From Hymenobacter amundsenii (GTDB lineage Bacteria; Bacteroidota; Bacteroidia; Cytophagales; Hymenobacteraceae), in NCBI RefSeq assembly GCF_002204745.1, contig NZ_NIRR01000010.1, positions 62,001 to 126,000 of the forward strand: DNA of 64,000 nucleotides, in the 5' to 3' direction. This document shows positions 60,017 to 64,000 of the stretch, piece after piece; position 1 is the stretch's first letter, and each line of letters opens with the position of its first letter. Made by a program: the position numbers and the translations under genes. The notes under the pieces were generated by a model, which was given only the letters and a program-made list of their open reading frames with translations, was not told the origin of the DNA and made no database searches.

Positions 60017-63000
60017 TCAGCGCACCCGTACCACGCCGGCGCCGCTGTAGCTGTGGTACTCGGCGTTGTACATAGCGTCGGCGCTGACGGGGCCCAGCTT
60101 AAACGTGCCTTTGGACACGGCGCGGGCGAGGTAGTAGAATACTTTGGGCCGGGGCGTGGCGGTGGTGAACAGGTTCAGGCGGTCGTCGCGCACGTCGAGG
60201 TAGTCGGGTTGGGCGGCGTCGGTGGCCCAGGCCAGGTCGCGGACGGCCCCGATGCGCGGGTTCTCGATTTCCAGGCCCGCGGGCAGCAGGTCGGTGATGG
60301 CCACGTTCGGTACCTCCCCGGCACTTTCGGCCGACTGAATCGTGATGCGCACCACCACCAAATCGTTCTGGCGGAAAGTAGGCGCGCCCAGGGCTTTGCC
60401 GGTGCGGTCGAGGAACTGGCGGCGCACTTGCAGGTAGGCGTCTTCCTCCCGCACGCGGCCGGTGGGCGAGATGCCCTCGGTTTCCCAGAAGTAGTAGAGG
60501 CTGCCCCGGCCGCTGGTGCGCAGGGCCAGCTGGCGGTTGGCCACGTTGCTCACCGTGAGGTCCTTGCCCGAGAAAGCGCCGATGGCCTTGCCGTCGGCCA
60601 GCAGCTGGGCCACCGCGGTGCTGCCGGCGTTCTGGCGGGCCAGCTTGCCCAGGGCCAGCAGGGCGAAGGCGCGCTCCTGGGTGCTGAGCCAGCCGGCCTG
60701 CTTCACCTGGCGGCTGAGCTGGCGGCTGAGGGTGGTCACCTGCGGGTTGGCGGGGTCGGCGGCGAGCAGGGCGTTCAGGATCAGGGCCATGTCGCGGACG
60801 GGGGAGGTGAAGGAGCCGGCCAGCTCCCGGCCCGCGATGCTGGGCGCGCCCCGAAGCGGGGCGGCACAGTGCGCTGGTAGGCGCGCTGGTTGCCACTCAG
60901 GGCGAAGGCGCCGCCAGCAGGTAGCGCGAGTCCTCGGCCAGCAGGGGGCGGTTGGCGCGGTAGTAGTTCAGGCCCACGGCATCGGGGCGGCCAGCCAGGG
61001 CCAGCACGTAGAGCGAGTAGGCAATTTCCTTCTTGGCCAGGGTGGTGGGCCGAATCACGCCGCCGGTCTGGATGATGTTGTAGGTTTCGGTTTCGCGCTG
61101 GCGCACCCGGGCCTGGAGGTAGCGCAGCACCCGGTCGAGCACGTTCTTGTTCACCTCAAAGCCGGCCTGCCGGGCTTCGAGCAGGAAGTGGGCGGCGTAG
61201 GCCGTGGCCCACCAGTTGTCGTAGTCGCCGCCGGGCCAGTAGCTGAGGCTGCGTTGTACATCTGCTGGGCCTCCACTTTGCGGATGGCCTCCTGGACGTG
61301 GTAGTTGGGGTTGAATTTAGTGCTTAGTGCTTGGTGCTTAGAGCTTAGACCGTTCTTTTGGCCCAGGGTGGCGGCTAGGTCGCCGTAGTACAGCTGCGGG
61401 AAGGCGGCCGACACGGTTTGCTCCAGGCAGCCGTAGGGGTATTGCAGCAGGTAGCGCAAATCCTTGGCAAATTCCGTCATCGGGGAGCGGCTCACCACCA
61501 GTTGGCTCCGCAGCGAGGAGGGCAGGAAATCCGTCTTCAGGTTCAGTGCCTGATTCGCGCCCCCGGCCACCACACCCGCCCCCGTGCGCTTCTGCAGCGG
61601 CGAAGTAGGTCGGATGGGAATTTCGATGGTTTCGGTCCATTGTCCTGGACCTATCGGTTTGTTGTTCTCATCTACACGAAGAAACTTATCAACCAGTACT
61701 TCAATTTTAACCACAGCATTACCTATGGATTTGGCCGCCATGCGGAACAGTACTTGCTTCTCAGTGTTCGGAAGCAGTTTAATGTCTTTGCCCTCAAAAC
61801 CAGAAGGATAGTCAATAATGAGATTAGGGTCGTTGCCAGCGAAGTCTTCTCGTTTCAAGAAAACTTCAGCTACACCTCTCGACGGCTTATCTATTCCGAC
61901 TATTATATTTCCCTTTAAAATTTGGTTCGTCGTATTCGTTAGTGTCACCGGCACGTCAATCGTGTCGCCGGGGCTTAAGAAGCGGGGTAGCGCCGTGCTG
62001 ATAACTACCGGGTCGGCGACGCGCATGGTGTGCTCGGCCGAGCCGAAGGCGTCGCCCTTATAGGCTACGGCCATGATGCGGATGGCCCCGCTGAACTGGG
62101 GCACCTGGAGCTTGTAGCGCACTTTGCCGTTGGCGTCGGCGGTGAGCACGCCGCTCCATTTGGCCAGCAGGCGCACGCGGCGCGAGGGCACGGGCGTGGT
62201 GCGGCGGGCGAGGTCGTACCCGTCGCCGCCGGTGCTGCTGGTGCCCAGCTCGGGCAGCAGGAAGGGGTACACGTCGTGGGCCGCTACTTCGAGGGCACGC
62301 TTCTGGTAGAAGTAGCCGTGGGGGTCGGGCGTGCGGTAGTCCTTGAGCTGCAGAATGCCCTCGTCTACCAGCGCCAGCGTCACCTGGGCCCCGGGCGCGG
62401 TGCTTACCTCAATGGTCTGCGTGGTCTGGGAGCGGCTCAACTCGGGCGCTTTGATGGTGACGGGCAGGCGGCTGCCGGGCTTCTCCACGGCCAGCGGCAC
62501 GAAGCCCCGGGCCACGGTGAGCGGCAGGCGGTTGTCCTTGATTTCGCGGATGGCGGTGGCCGTTACGTACACGTTGGGCACGTGGCCCGCGCGAATCGGA
62601 ATGTTAACTTTGGCCGATTTCTCGTCGGTATCCACGTAAAAATGGTCGAGCACGCGGTTGCGCTCCACGGTCACGAGCACGCGGCCGGGGAAGGGCGTTT
62701 TGAGTAGCAGGTGGGCCACGTCGCCGGGCTGGTACTTGGCCTTGTCGGCCTCGATGGTCACCTCGCCCTCGTTGCTCACCTCGAAGCTGTTGCTTTGGGT
62801 GTTGCCGTAGCCGTAGGCGTACACCCGCTGGGCCACGAATGTGGCGGCCCCGGGCCGGGAAATACGGATTTCGTACTCGCCGGAGTAAGTGGGCGTGAAG
62901 CCCAGGCCGGCATCGGAGCCGCCGCGGGCCACTGTCAGGCTGCGGGTCAGCACGGTTTGCTCGCGCTTCTGGGAGTTGTAGATGTAGCGGCCGCCGCGGC

Positions 63001-64000
63001 GCTCAATCACGGTTTCCCAGAGCAGGCGCACCACCCGCACCTGGGCCGCGGCCTGGGTGGGCTGGCCGGCGGGCGTGAGCGCCACCACCCGCACCGGCAA
63101 AGGCCGGCCGGTGCTCACTAAATCATCCAGATTCTTAATCCCGAACAGTACCGGCTGGGTCTGCACCTCGAAAGTGGCCAGGCGGTTGACGGGCCGGCCG
63201 GTTTCATCGAACACGGTGGTAAAAGCCGCGCCTTCCAGCAGGCCCAGGTCGGGGTAGTCGGGCACTTCGTAGGTGGCCGTGCCCTGGCCGGCGGCGTCGG
63301 TGGTGCCTTCGCGCACGGTCTTTTCGAACCGGTCGGTGAGGGGCGTGGCCTCCTCGTTGCCGCCGTTGCCGTTGGGCCGGTCGCCGCTACGGATGGCGAA
63401 GGTGTAGTCGGGGTACTCCTTGGGGGCGAAGCGCTTTTCCTTGAGCGAAAACTCGACCTCAAACTTGCGGTCGGCGGCGGGCGGCCCGAATAAGTTCTGG
63501 GCCGTAATCAGGGCCTGCACCGGCTGGCCGGGCTTTACGATGGACCGACTGGCTTTCACCGTCACCTTCAGCCGGTCGGGAATGAATTCTTCCACCGAGA
63601 GCTGGCGCGACGTCAGCAGCACGTCGTTGCCGGTGAGGACTTCCAGGGTGTAGAGGCCGGTCATCACGCTGGGGGGCAGAATGAACTGGGCCTCGCAGGA
63701 GCCGGCCCGGGAGGTGGTTTTGCGCAGGCTGGCGTACTCCTTGCCGGTGGGCAGCAGCAGCCGCACCTTCAGGGGCAAGCCGGCGGGCGGGGTGGCCCAG
63801 CTTTCGGTGCGCAAAATGGTGTTGGTGCGCACCGTGTCGCCGGGGCGGTACAGGTCCCGGTCGCCGTAGAGGAAGGCCTGGTAGCGGGCGGCGTTGCTTT
63901 GGAGGCCGCCCACGTCGAAGCGCGAGGTTTCCACGCGGCTGCGGCTCAGGTCGAGGAAGGTGAAGTCGTTGCCCTGGCGGGCCACCACCATACCCAGCCG
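60017..64000 (-). pseudogene. Alpha-2-macroglobulin family protein, 5' end outside window, three frameshifts
   Basis: The sequence encodes over 1,300 residues of a bacterial alpha-2-macroglobulin, a periplasmic protease trap or envelope guard. The large frame (64000 to 61151) includes MG domains (LFLYGDRDLYRPGDTVRTNT-like YGDRDLYRPGDTVRTN) and the thioester CLEQ (61418-61429, in YGCLEQTVS). The end (60790-60017) holds the receptor-domain-like part. Between them, single-base losses near 61248, 60913 and 60857 shift the frame. Adding one G, one G and one C gives LSYWPGGDYDNWWATAYAAH, YLLAGAFALSGNQRAYQRTV and RPSIAGRELAGSFTSP. Net loss is three bases. pbpC lies 2.4 kb downstream. It is either a pseudogene or undercalls. 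Confidence 0.85.
61317..61349. repeat. Degenerate heptamer repeat (AGTGCTT) inside the alpha-2-macroglobulin gene
   Basis: TTAGTGCT, TAGTGCT, TGGTGCT and TAGAGCT follow each other. In the coding frame they add a polar insert (LSSKHQALSTKF) about 30 residues after the thioester motif. It keeps the frame. Confidence 0.7.

Noticed and set aside
60840-61260. Programmed ribosomal frameshifting
   Set aside because: No slippery heptamer or downstream structure stands out, and three shifts in one gene would be unprecedented. Missing bases explain them better.
1-64000. Transposase, integrase, tRNA or rRNA
   Set aside because: Reading the translated frames and intergenic regions revealed none. tRNAs cannot be fully excluded without a covariance search.

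Overview
The window is a high-GC chromosomal stretch of a Bacteroidota bacterium, most likely a Hymenobacter-like member of the Cytophagales. I infer this from type IX secretion (T9SS) sorting domains at the ends of two surface proteins, a PorP/SprF protein, exact Bacteroidota -7 promoter boxes (TAnnTTTG) before several genes, few Shine-Dalgarno sites, and many lineage-restricted lipoproteins and outer-membrane barrels. No rRNA, tRNA, CRISPR array, transposase or phage gene was recognised.

Layout. 1-7.8 kb: the end of ribonuclease Y, four dispersed paralogous lipoproteins, a GNAT acetyltransferase, a flavin disulfide reductase and sucD. 8-15 kb: a cystathionine/cysteine synthase, a lone receiver protein, adenine deaminase, small exported proteins, cytidylate kinase, ispH and a DUF502 membrane protein. 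15-23.5 kb: a frameshifted macro-domain gene, a sorbosone-dehydrogenase-like protein, a retropepsin-like protease + RimK + M14 desuccinylase module, a Skp/OmpH chaperone, a barrel protein, an SDR and CvfB. 23.7-35.8 kb: a surface block with a T9SS type A cargo, two mosaic barrel paralogs, PorP/SprF, a frameshifted type B adhesin with seven Ig-like repeats, and a BamA-like barrel. 36-39.6 kb: a radical SAM/HhH protein with its DUF4130 partner and a 59-codon ORF between them, then rfbD. 40-44.7 kb: an MFS exporter and an AraC regulator divergent from aldehyde dehydrogenase + DUF779. 46-52 kb: a tolC-acrA-acrB efflux operon. 52.7-64 kb: a YncE/phosphatase lipoprotein, penicillin-binding protein 1C, a Uma2 protein, a glycosyltransferase-like protein and a partial alpha-2-macroglobulin.

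The most distinctive feature is the density of long palindromes and degenerate short-period repeats. Most are intergenic. One 136-bp palindrome lies in frame inside pbpC and adds about 45 residues to the transpeptidase domain; a degenerate heptamer tract lies in frame inside the alpha-2-macroglobulin gene. Other points of interest are a G12 tract in the spacer of a putative promoter, a possible phase-variation switch for a surface barrel, and the radical SAM/DUF4130 pair with its small ORF.

Five apparent frameshifts (one in the macro gene, one in the adhesin, three in alpha-2-macroglobulin) are each explained by loss of one G or C from a short G/C run. Sequencing undercalls are therefore as likely as real pseudogenes, and these loci should be checked before any claim of inactivation.
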